Part shown: positions 5,982-12,290 of the stretch, one piece after another | How the letters are laid out: each line of letters starts with the position of its first letter | Position numbering within the stretch: the stretch's first letter is position 1 | Assembly: GCA_964650975.1 (NCBI GenBank) | Contig: CAZYWA010000208.1 | Coordinates: forward strand, 1 to 12,290 | From: CAZYWA01 sp964650975 [NCBI: uncultured bacterium] | GTDB lineage: Bacteria > JADJOY01 | Length of the DNA: 12,290 nucleotides | Direction: 5' to 3' | Made by a program: the position numbers and the translations under genes | Notes under the pieces: model-generated | The model's input: only the letters and a program-made list of their open reading frames with translations | The model's database searches: none | Told to the model about the DNA's origin: nothing

Positions 5982-6731
5982 ATGAGAGCCAGGTTCCGGG
6001 GTGTCCAGGAAGGGCACGCCGAGAGCACACGTCGAGCGCGGAGCGCGCACGTGGGCGTTCTGGTCGCGATCCTGGCCGCCAGCGGCGGCTTCTCGAGCTC
6101 GGTCCGCGCCGGTGAGCAGCCGCTCGAGGTCCAGGTGGGAATCTCCGATCGGGAGCACGTGGTCACGCCCGCGGCCGGCGCCGTGGTCTGGCTTCCCGAC
6201 GAGCCCGCCGACCCTGGTGCGGCCGCGGTGGAGGCGCCACGCATCGCATCCCGGCAGAAGACCTTCACGCCCCGAGTCGTCGCGGTACCGGTCGGGGCGA
6301 CGGTGAGCTTCCCCAACGACGATCCGATCTTCCACAACGTGTTCAGCACCTCGGAGGCCGCGAGCTTCGACCTCGGCCTCTACCGGAACGGCGACGCCAA
6401 GACGCAGCGCTTCGCGGTGGCCGGCGTGGTGCCGATCTACTGCAACATCCATCCGCACATGCTGGCCTACGTGGTGGTGGTGCCGAGCCGCCGATTCGCC
6501 GTCACCGGCACCGATGGAGTCGCGATCCTGCCCGCTGTGCCCGCCGGTGAGCACCCCGTCCGGGTGTGGCACGAGCGCTCCGGCGATTGGTCCGGCTCGG
6601 CCACGGTGGCAGTCGGCGCCGCCAACCGTCTCGACGTGCTGCTCGACGCCTCCGCCTGGCGCGAGAGCGCCCATCTCAACAAGTACGGCAAGCCTTATCC
6701 GCCGCCGGATGACGACGAGACCCGGTACTGA
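5982..6731 (+). CDS. Exported plastocyanin-like cupredoxin with intact type 1 copper site
   Basis: A 249-residue secreted protein, probably a periplasmic electron carrier or copper-binding protein. It has a Sec signal peptide with a long basic n-region, the core VGVLVAILAASGGF and a cleavage site near VRA (41-43). A beta-rich segment (about 48-98) leads to the copper domain: H118 in DDPIFHNVFS, then C154, H157 and M160 in YCNIHPHM, the complete His-Cys-His-Met set. A C-terminal segment (about 170-222, GTDGVAILPAVPAGEHPVRVWH) looks like a carboxypeptidase-regulatory/CnaB-type beta sandwich, as in the plastocyanin/methylamine-utilisation-like proteins. ATG 5982 is chosen because it supplies the basic n-region; the only later start before the core, GTG 6051, leaves none. 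The SD is weak. The next gene's likely start (6709) lies inside this one, so both are probably co-transcribed. Confidence 0.88.
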   Translation: MRARFRGVQEGHAESTRRARSAHVGVLVAILAASGGFSSSVRAGEQPLEVQVGISDREHVVTPAAGAVVWLPDEPADPGAAAVEAPRIASRQKTFTPRVVAVPVGATVSFPNDDPIFHNVFSTSEAASFDLGLYRNGDAKTQRFAVAGVVPIYCNIHPHMLAYVVVVPSRRFAVTGTDGVAILPAVPAGEHPVRVWHERSGDWSGSATVAVGAANRLDVLLDASAWRESAHLNKYGKPYPPPDDDETRY

Positions 6732-8907
6732 TCCGCCCGCCGCGAGCGGTGAGCACCCGGAGCCCACGTCGAAAGCGGCGACCGTGCGGCTCGCGCCGTC
6801 CGAGTCGCGTCCGGCGGACCCGACCCGTCACCTCACGATGGGCGACTCGGCTCCCGACCGCGAGTCGCGCGGCCCGGGAATCCGGATCCGCATCTTCGCG
6901 GCGAACGCGTTGCTGGTGCTGTTCACGCTGGGATCGTCGATCGCGCTCGCGACCTGGCGCGCGAACGTCATCGCCGATCGCACCATCCGCGCGGACCTCG
7001 CCAAGGTTCCCGAGGTGTTTGCCTTCTACCGGGGTCACGTCGAGGACGAGCTCGTCCACTGGCTGAGCTCGGTGGCCGAGGAGCCGGGAACCAAGTCGCT
7101 CTTCGCCTCCACCGATGCCGCGACCCGGACCGAGTGGGCGCGCGATCTGGCCGGCTTGCACCAGGCGCGGACGGTGTTCCTGTTCGATCGCGACGGAGTG
7201 CTGCTGGCACGCAGCGACCAACCCGCGGGAGCGGGCGAGGGGACACCGTTCGGCGCGGTGCGCTGGGTGGCCGAGCCGCTCGCTCGTCACCAGACGGCGA
7301 CGGCGGCGATTCGCGAGAAGGACGTGCTGTCGATCGTGGCGGCGGCGCCCGTGGTTTCCGGTCAGGGGGAATCGGCCGTCGTCCACGGGGTGCTGGCGGC
7401 GAGCGTCGCCCTCGACGAGCGGCGCGCGCACGAGGTCCAGGAGCTCACGCGCGGCGAGGTCGCGTTCGTTGCGGACGTGGCCAGGCGCGGCGAGCCGCCC
7501 AAGCTGGTCGTCGCGTCGGCGAGCAGTGGCTTTCAGGCGGCCGGGTTCCTCGCAGCGGTCGACGGTGCTCCGGGCGCCGGCGCGTCGCTCCTCGCGGCCG
7601 CTCCGGGAGCCGCGGCGGCCGATCTCACGATCGCCGGAGACCGCCGGATCGTCCGCGCGGTGCCGATCGCGAGTGCCTCCTCCGAGGTGCTCGGCGCCTG
7701 CGTGGTGTCGCGCTCGCGCGCCGAGGAGACCGCGGCGTTTCGCGAGATCCGCAACAGCCTGCTGGCGCTGGGGGCCGTGGCGCTGGTGCTCGCGATCCCG
7801 TTTTCGTTCCAGCTCGGCCGCGGCCTCGCGCGGCCGATCGAGAAGCTGGCGGCCGCGGCCAAGGAGATTCGCGACGGCAACCTCGACGTGGAGCTGTCAC
7901 CGGCGGGCGCGGGCGAGGTGGGTGCGCTGTCGCGGGCATTCGCGGACATGGTCGGCGAGCTACGCGAGAAAGCGGCGCTCGAGGCATTGCTCGCGGAGCT
8001 TCGCGGCGGTGCCGCCGTCCCCAGCGCGGGCGGCTTCTCGCGGCGGCCCACCACCGGTCCGATCGCCGCCGACGCGCGCACGCCGCGCGTGGGCGAGCGG
8101 TTCTCCGATCGTTACGACATCGTGGGCACGCTCGGCGCGGGCGGCATGGGCTCGGTGTTTCGCGCCTACGACCGCGAGCTCGAGGACGAGATCGCCCTCA
8201 AGGTGCTGCTCCCCGAAGCCTTCCAGGCCGGCCACGTCTCCGACGAGACGCTCAAGCAGGAGATCCGCCTGGCGCGCAAGATCACCCACCCCAACGTGAT
8301 TCGCACTCACGATCTCGGCGAATGGTCGGGGGTCCGTTTCCTGACCATGGAATACGTGCCCGGCACGACGCTGCGCGAGATGCTCGACCGGCTCGGCATG
8401 CTGGCGATCGCTCCCGGAATCCAGATCGCCAAGCAGCTCTGCCGGGGACTGATCGCGGTGCACGAAGCGGGGATCGTGCATCGCGACATCAAGCCGCAGA
8501 ACATCATGGTGCTGCCGAACGGGGTGGTGAAGCTCATGGATTTCGGCATCTCGCGGAAGGCCACGGGGCGCGACGCGCTCACCGAGGGCGCCGTGGTCGG
8601 GACTCCCGCCTACATGAGCCCGGAGCAGGCGCGCGGGCGCGCGGTCGACGCGAGATCGGATCTCTACGCGGTGGGGATCGTGATGTTCGAGATGTTCGTG
8701 GCGGTGCGCCCGTTCATCGGCCGGACTCCGCTCGAGACCGTCGAGCGGGCGCTGACCGAGGCGCCGCCGCGGCCGTCGAAGATCCGGCCCGACCTGCCGC
8801 AACCGCTCGAGAGCCTGATCCTGAGCTGCATCGCGAAGGATGCAGCCGAGCGTCCCCAGAGCGCCAGCGAGCTCTACCGAGAGCTCAAGCTCGTGGTCGC
8901 CGGGTGA
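6709..8907 (+). CDS. Transmembrane sensor Ser/Thr protein kinase (Cache-like sensor, HAMP, kinase)
   Basis: A 732-residue inner-membrane receptor kinase. A short cytoplasmic tail precedes TM1 (about 62-83). An extracytoplasmic sensor of roughly 265 residues follows, Cache-like in look (for example TVFLFDRDGVLLARSD, 155-170). TM2 (about 350-368) leads to HAMP (about 369-424) and a Hanks-type kinase (about 469-730). The kinase is complete: glycine loop LGAGGMGSVF (475-484), K498 in ALKVLL, E518, catalytic HRDIKPQN (591-598, D593), DFG (611-613), GTPAYMSPEQ (631-640) and R715 near the end. It should phosphorylate Ser/Thr of unknown partners in response to an envelope signal. The sensor is N-terminal to the kinase, the reverse of PASTA kinases. 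ATG 6709 overlaps the cupredoxin gene by 23 bp; ATG 6838 (689 residues) and GTG 6784 are alternatives, and none has a clear SD. The 3' end overlaps the convergent gene by 34 bp. Confidence 0.93.
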   Translation: MTTRPGTDPPAASGEHPEPTSKAATVRLAPSESRPADPTRHLTMGDSAPDRESRGPGIRIRIFAANALLVLFTLGSSIALATWRANVIADRTIRADLAKVPEVFAFYRGHVEDELVHWLSSVAEEPGTKSLFASTDAATRTEWARDLAGLHQARTVFLFDRDGVLLARSDQPAGAGEGTPFGAVRWVAEPLARHQTATAAIREKDVLSIVAAAPVVSGQGESAVVHGVLAASVALDERRAHEVQELTRGEVAFVADVARRGEPPKLVVASASSGFQAAGFLAAVDGAPGAGASLLAAAPGAAAADLTIAGDRRIVRAVPIASASSEVLGACVVSRSRAEETAAFREIRNSLLALGAVALVLAIPFSFQLGRGLARPIEKLAAAAKEIRDGNLDVELSPAGAGEVGALSRAFADMVGELREKAALEALLAELRGGAAVPSAGGFSRRPTTGPIAADARTPRVGERFSDRYDIVGTLGAGGMGSVFRAYDRELEDEIALKVLLPEAFQAGHVSDETLKQEIRLARKITHPNVIRTHDLGEWSGVRFLTMEYVPGTTLREMLDRLGMLAIAPGIQIAKQLCRGLIAVHEAGIVHRDIKPQNIMVLPNGVVKLMDFGISRKATGRDALTEGAVVGTPAYMSPEQARGRAVDARSDLYAVGIVMFEMFVAVRPFIGRTPLETVERALTEAPPRPSKIRPDLPQPLESLILSCIAKDAAERPQSASELYRELKLVVAG

Positions 8908-9827
8908 GCTCCGGCGAGCCGTGACTTCGGCGAAGCCGGCACGCTCGCCGCACGCAGCTCGCGGAGCGAGCCCAGACCGAAGACGAGCGCGCTCGCCAGC
9001 ACCAGCGGCCACGAGTAGAGCGCCAGCTGAGGCTGGCCGGTGAGCCGCGCATAGTGCGCCAGCGTCACCACGATCACGCTCACCGTGACCAGCGGTAGGG
9101 CGTGCTCCCAGGGCTGCATCTCACCGCCGTCGCCAGGCCGGGACCAGCCGGCATCCAGGCGGAAGCCGGGCGCCACCAGCAACAGAAGCGGCAACCCGAC
9201 CACCAGCGGGCCCAGGATCGTCGAGGGCACCGCGCCCTGCTTCGCGAGCATCACGGTGCTGAATGCGGTAAGTCCGGCGCCCAGCGACAGCGCGGCGAGG
9301 GCGAGCCGCCACCCACTCAGGCGCGCCGCGCGCGGCGCGAACAGGAACGCGGTCACGGACATGATCACCACGTTGACCGCCCAGTCCTCGCGGGCGAGCA
9401 CCGGCGGACCACCAGGGTGATGCAGGTGCCACCGCCACCATCCGGCCGCTTGCCCGATCGGCTCCACTGCCTGCGCCATGCAGCTGGCGAAGAATCCCAG
9501 CAGCAAAGCGCGAGGACCGCTCCGTTCTCGAAGCGGGCGCGGTAGCAGCGCCGCGCTGCGGCGGCTCCACTCCATCGCCAAGAGCGCCGTGATGAGCCAC
9601 CCACCGATGACGCCCACGGGAACGCCGAACGGGCGTGCCGTGGTCAGCAACACCTCGTAGGGGAGGGGTCGGATCGCGAGCTCCTTCCAGGTCGCCACCA
9701 CCACCAGCGCGAGCACCAGCGGTCGGGCGCGAGCAATCCCGTAGCGGCGGCCGGCGTGAACCACGAGCGCCGCGCAAACCGCGAGGTTGGCCGCGATGAA
9801 GAGGCGAGGGTCGGCTTGGTCGTGCAT
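8874..9827 (-). CDS. Polytopic membrane protein of unknown function
   Basis: A 317-residue hydrophobic protein with about eight or nine predicted membrane segments (near 10-25, 36-52, 68-86, 106-122, 148-166, 173-193, 203-221, 243-261 and 270-288) and a short polar C-terminus. No family is certain. The region MAQAVEPIGQAAGWWRWHLH (117-136), followed by GGPPVLAREDWAVN, loosely recalls the DPxxxxxGxWxW ... GVPxxNxxGW pattern of the CruF/DUF422 carotenoid hydratase-like membrane proteins, but I would not assign that function. ATG 9827 is chosen because it directly precedes the first membrane segment; the frame is open to GTG 9929, which would add 34 residues. A possible SD, GGAAAGA, is rather far from ATG9827. 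The stop at 8874 lies within the 3' end of the convergent kinase gene. It is downstream of the beta-barrel gene on the same strand, 168 bp away. Confidence 0.75.
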   Translation of the reverse strand: MHDQADPRLFIAANLAVCAALVVHAGRRYGIARARPLVLALVVVATWKELAIRPLPYEVLLTTARPFGVPVGVIGGWLITALLAMEWSRRSAALLPRPLRERSGPRALLLGFFASCMAQAVEPIGQAAGWWRWHLHHPGGPPVLAREDWAVNVVIMSVTAFLFAPRAARLSGWRLALAALSLGAGLTAFSTVMLAKQGAVPSTILGPLVVGLPLLLLVAPGFRLDAGWSRPGDGGEMQPWEHALPLVTVSVIVVTLAHYARLTGQPQLALYSWPLVLASALVFGLGSLRELRAASVPASPKSRLAGAHPATTSLSSR

Positions 9828-9945
9828 CGCGCTGGGCGTCTTTCCGAGCAGGAAAAACGCCCGGCGGAGACCCACAACGCAGTTGTCGTGCCGATCCTTT
9901 GTGACCGTGATCGCTGTTCTTTTTGGCACCGACGGCCGGGCGGGG

Positions 9946-9982
9946 GCTGGCGGTTTGCAAGTGCGCCTTGCACTCCGCCAGC
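9946..9982 (-). terminator. Large stem-loop after the outer-membrane protein gene
   Basis: GCTGGCGG (9946-9953) pairs with CCGCCAGC (9975-9982), and TGCAAG (9956-9961) pairs with CTTGCA (9967-9972) around a 5-nt loop, with one 2-nt internal mismatch: 14 of 16 positions pair. It begins 13 nt after the TAG stop of the beta-barrel gene (9996-9998) on the minus strand. The sequence after it is C-rich rather than T-rich, so termination would not be of the simple intrinsic type; an attenuator before the membrane-protein gene is also possible. The rest of the 9828-9995 gap contains no gene. Confidence 0.5.
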
Positions 9983-9995
9983 TGTTGCCGGATCG

Positions 9996-11402
9996 CTAAA
10001 GAGCGATGTGAACGGTCGTCAACAGCTCGTCGGGGTGCAGCAGCTTGCCGCTGAAGAGCACCGCGTCGTTTCGCGCGTACTCCACCGTGAAATCGATGCC
10101 GCGGATGACGCCGATCCGAGCCCCGATGTCGTACTTGCGCCAATCCCAGGCGGTGGAAGGCGCGACGAATCCCTTCGGAGGCCGGTACCGGCTGTCGATG
10201 TTCGAGAACCGGAACGCCGGCGCCACCCAGTTGAACACGGGCATATCGCCCGATGCGAAGAGGCCGTCGAGGTGGAATCGATAGCTCGCCTCGAGCTCGA
10301 AGCCCTGGCGAGGCAGGTCGGCGATGTCCTGGTAGACGAACTGTCCGAAGAGCCGCAGATCGTCGAGCCGCGCGACCAGGTTGGCTCCCGTCTCGAGCTT
10401 GCGCGTCCCCTGGTACGGCAGGCGCAGATTCAGATCGTCGCTCAGGAGATCGAGATCGCCGCCGTAAAAGCTGCCGTCGATCGGCGCGCTGGCGTCGAGC
10501 TGGCGCTGGAAGTACCAGCCCAGGAGGTCGATGCCGCGCTTGCGGTCGTCCGTCACGAAGCGGGTCCCCACACCGGCGCCGTACTCGAACCGGCCGTCGA
10601 AGTTCACCGCGCTCGGCAAGGTGTCGTAGAGGATCGGGAATCCGGACTGGAAGTTGGGATCGACGTGTCCTGGAACGCGCTGCGGGGTGCCGTTGTCGCC
10701 GGCCAGCGCGTTGGGATCGCGGAAGAAGAGCGGGTTGCCGTTCGCGATCGACGCGCGCCAGTAGAGGTTCTGGCCGAGCGTTCCGCCCACCTGGAGCTGG
10801 TCCTCCTCGAAGCGTCCCACCGCCGTGTCCCAGAGCCCCCAGCTTTCGAGTGCCCGCGCGGGTGGCCGTGAGAAGCGCGACGCGCGGCCGAGCACGGCGA
10901 ACCACGTGGTGCCGTCGGCCGGTTCCAGCGTGTCGAGCTTGGTGCCGAGGCGAAGCCAGGCCTCTCGCACCAGCACCTGATCGTTGGAGGAGGGATTCTG
11001 GTCGTAACGGTCGATGAACCGAACCACGACGTGCGCGGCGACGTCGGGCGTGAAGTCCGCCGATCCCGAGAGCTCCACGTTGGCCACTTCGAAGGAGCCG
11101 CCGCTCGAGGGGGTCTCCAGGTAGACGGCAGTCTGGCCTGGCGGGATGAAGTCGGGCGGGAAGGGGTGGTTGAGCTTGAACCGCACGTCCTGAGAGTCGC
11201 GGAACGCGAGGTCGATCGCCGCTCCCAGGCGGAACTCGCCCCAGGCCGTCGGCCCCGACGAGAGACCGCCGGAGCCGAGCACCGAGCCTTCCGAGCGTGC
11301 CTCCGTCGGAGCCACGACGAACGCCGCGCAGAGCAGAGCCGAGCCGGCGTACGCTCGAACGAGCCTTCGCCCACGCCGCGGACCAACCATCCATCGAATC
11401 AC
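9996..11402 (-). CDS. Putative outer-membrane beta-barrel (porin-like) protein
   Basis: A 468-residue exported protein. The signal peptide has an arginine-rich start (GPRRGRRLVR), core AYAGSALLCAAFVV and a likely cleavage site near TEA (33-35). The mature sequence has alternating short beta-strands and polar turns rich in Asp, Gly, Asn and Arg, with strand-like stretches such as WGEFRLGAAIDLAFR, AHVVVRFIDRY, DLRLFGQFVYQDIA, GFELEASYRFHL and GIDFTVEYARND. This is the pattern of 14-18-strand barrels. I do not recognise a named porin family or substrate. The last residues are TVHIAL, ending in Leu rather than the Phe or Trp usual for BAM-recognised barrels. GTG 11402 is preferred over the internal ATG 11390 because GAGGTG (11407-11412) precedes only the former, with a short 4-nt spacing. 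It starts 31 nt after the FAD-oxidase stop on the same strand, so the two are probably co-transcribed. Confidence 0.72.
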   Translation of the reverse strand: MIRWMVGPRRGRRLVRAYAGSALLCAAFVVAPTEARSEGSVLGSGGLSSGPTAWGEFRLGAAIDLAFRDSQDVRFKLNHPFPPDFIPPGQTAVYLETPSSGGSFEVANVELSGSADFTPDVAAHVVVRFIDRYDQNPSSNDQVLVREAWLRLGTKLDTLEPADGTTWFAVLGRASRFSRPPARALESWGLWDTAVGRFEEDQLQVGGTLGQNLYWRASIANGNPLFFRDPNALAGDNGTPQRVPGHVDPNFQSGFPILYDTLPSAVNFDGRFEYGAGVGTRFVTDDRKRGIDLLGWYFQRQLDASAPIDGSFYGGDLDLLSDDLNLRLPYQGTRKLETGANLVARLDDLRLFGQFVYQDIADLPRQGFELEASYRFHLDGLFASGDMPVFNWVAPAFRFSNIDSRYRPPKGFVAPSTAWDWRKYDIGARIGVIRGIDFTVEYARNDAVLFSGKLLHPDELLTTVHIAL

Positions 11403-11433
11403 GGTGCACCTCGTCTTCGCGGGGTGCCGGCGA

Positions 11434-12290
11434 TCATAAACCGGCTTCGCTGGGATCGATGAGCACTCCCGGATTGAGGATCCCGTGCGGATCGAGCTCG
11501 CGCTTCGTGGCGTGCAGCATCCGCGCGAAACCGTCGGGCCGCTCGCGGTCGTACCAGCGCCGGTGGTCGCGGCCGACGGCGTGGTGGTGGGTGATGGTGC
11601 CGCCGAGGGCGAGGATCGCGTCGGCGGCCGCCGCCTTGATCTCCGCCCACTGCTCGAGCTGCGAATCGAGCCGGCTCGGCGCGATCACCGTGTAGTAGGG
11701 CGCCGGTCCGTCGGGGTAGACGTGCGTGAAGCGACAGGTCACCTCCGCGGCGCCGCAGACCCGCAGAGCCGCATCGAGCGTCGCCTGGCGCACGCCTGCG
11801 TGGAACTCGGAAAACTTGTCCCAGGTAACCGCGGTCTCGAAGGTCTCGGTGATCAACCCGAGGGTCGCCGTGGCGTCGCGGACGTAGGGCATGCGCAGGA
11901 ACGCCCGGCGCCACGCGTCGACCCCCTCGTCGCCGGCACCTCCGGCAGCCACCCGGGTGCGGCCGGATCCGGGCCGAAAACGGCCGCCGTGGTCGGCCGC
12001 GATCTCGAGAGCACGGCCCATCGGTGCATCGAGGGTGTGATCGGCGGACTCGAAGCCGATCACCAGAATCGTCTCCGGGCTCGCGGCCGCGCCCGACAGA
12101 AACGCCTCGCCCGGATCGAGCAGCCTGCAGTTGGTCGGATGAAGACCGGATTGGGAAAGAGTGCGCACCGCGGCGACGGCCGCGGCGAAATCGTCGAAGG
12201 CCACCGAGGTCGAGGCTCGGAATCGCGGCCTGGCTTGAAGGCGCATCCAGGCCTCGGTGATCACGCCGAGGGTCCCCTCGGAGCCGATGA
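11434..12290 (-). CDS. FAD-binding oxidase, alkylglycerone-phosphate-synthase-like (C-terminal part, cut by right edge)
   Basis: The visible 284 residues begin inside the gene, at IGSEGTLGVITEAWMRLQ, the junction of the FAD-binding (PCMH) domain and the FAD-linked oxidase C-terminal domain; the N-terminal half lies beyond 12290. Family hallmarks are LSQSGLHPTNCRLLDPGE, the WDKFSEF region, CRFTHVYPDGPAPYYTVIAP and the triple-histidine motif THHHAVGRDHRRWY (visible residues about 233-246). AGPS-type enzymes carry HHH at this place in the active site, together with a catalytic tyrosine; here APYY is the candidate. The end, PHGILNPGVLID, is the usual FAD-oxidase tail. AGPS replaces the acyl chain of acyl-DHAP by a fatty alcohol to start ether-lipid synthesis, but bacterial relatives are diverse and often just called FAD-binding oxidases, so the substrate is not certain. 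The frame continues to the edge; the first in-window start-like codon, GTG 12264, is internal. Confidence 0.88.
   Translation of the reverse strand, partial: IGSEGTLGVITEAWMRLQARPRFRASTSVAFDDFAAAVAAVRTLSQSGLHPTNCRLLDPGEAFLSGAAASPETILVIGFESADHTLDAPMGRALEIAADHGGRFRPGSGRTRVAAGGAGDEGVDAWRRAFLRMPYVRDATATLGLITETFETAVTWDKFSEFHAGVRQATLDAALRVCGAAEVTCRFTHVYPDGPAPYYTVIAPSRLDSQLEQWAEIKAAAADAILALGGTITHHHAVGRDHRRWYDRERPDGFARMLHATKRELDPHGILNPGVLIDPSEAGL

Noticed and set aside
5940-6000. Possible ECF-sigma promoter on the minus strand (GGAACC ... CGTC) for the thioredoxin-like gene.
   Set aside because: The spacer is about 19 bp, longer than the usual 15-17, and CGTC occurs often in this GC-rich DNA.
5982-6731. 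Assignment of the intact cupredoxin as azurin, amicyanin or MauL by name.
   Set aside because: Only the copper ligands and general fold are visible; the extra N- and C-terminal beta segments do not fit a single named protein well enough for a gene symbol.
9121-11409. 762-codon minus-strand open frame overlapping the beta-barrel and membrane-protein genes.
   Set aside because: Arg-rich sequence without domains; the two other frames encode a signal peptide plus barrel strands and a membrane protein.
1-12290. CRISPR arrays, tRNA or rRNA genes, transposases, integrases and phage genes.
   Set aside because: No spaced direct repeats, no RNA gene signatures and no mobile-element proteins were seen on either strand.

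Overview
The window is very G+C-rich, densely coded bacterial DNA from an organism with an outer membrane: it encodes a 468-residue signal-peptide-bearing protein that looks like an outer-membrane beta-barrel, plus several exported proteins. A sigma-54-type two-component system, a eukaryote-like Ser/Thr kinase with a HAMP domain and an alkylglycerone-phosphate-synthase-like flavoprotein fit a delta-proteobacterial type of lineage (Myxococcota, Binatota or similar). That placement is an inference from gene content; no rRNA or marker gene is present.

Layout. (1) Positions 1-3247, minus strand: a histidine kinase (1781-3247) overlaps by 4 bp an NtrC-type sigma-54 activator (402-1784). Downstream is the start of another receiver-domain protein with its own ribosome binding site, cut by the left edge (1-165). 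(2) Positions 3390-4310, minus strand: a small secreted protein of unknown function (3390-3698), and upstream of it an exported cupredoxin-fold protein (3784-4310). The cupredoxin-like gene is read in two frames because of an indel in a run of seven G, and it lacks the copper-ligand cysteine. (3) Positions 4563-5929, minus strand: a CxxC thioredoxin-like protein (5369-5929) overlaps a MazG nucleotide pyrophosphohydrolase (4563-5384) by 16 bp. (4) Positions 5982-8907, plus strand: an exported cupredoxin with an intact Cys/His/Met copper loop (5982-6731), then a transmembrane sensor Ser/Thr kinase (6709-8907) whose likely start lies inside the cupredoxin gene. (5) Positions 8874-12290, minus strand: a polytopic membrane protein of unknown function (8874-9827, overlapping the kinase tail by 34 bp), a putative outer-membrane beta-barrel (9996-11402) and the C-terminal part of an AGPS-like FAD oxidase (11434-12290), cut by the right edge.

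How the parts may work together. The left block is a complete phosphorelay pair driving sigma-54 promoters outside or upstream of the window. The centre has an envelope/redox flavour: two exported cupredoxin-fold proteins, a thioredoxin-like protein and a small secreted protein. The most distinctive unit is the operon-like pair of a secreted copper protein and a receptor kinase with an extracytoplasmic sensor and a cytoplasmic Ser/Thr kinase, which suggests an envelope copper or redox sensing route. That link rests on gene order only.

The short intergenic gaps carry several clean inverted repeats. The most striking is a 12-bp perfect repeat ending 5 nt before the GTG start of the histidine kinase. 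I saw no tRNA, rRNA, CRISPR array, insertion sequence or phage gene.
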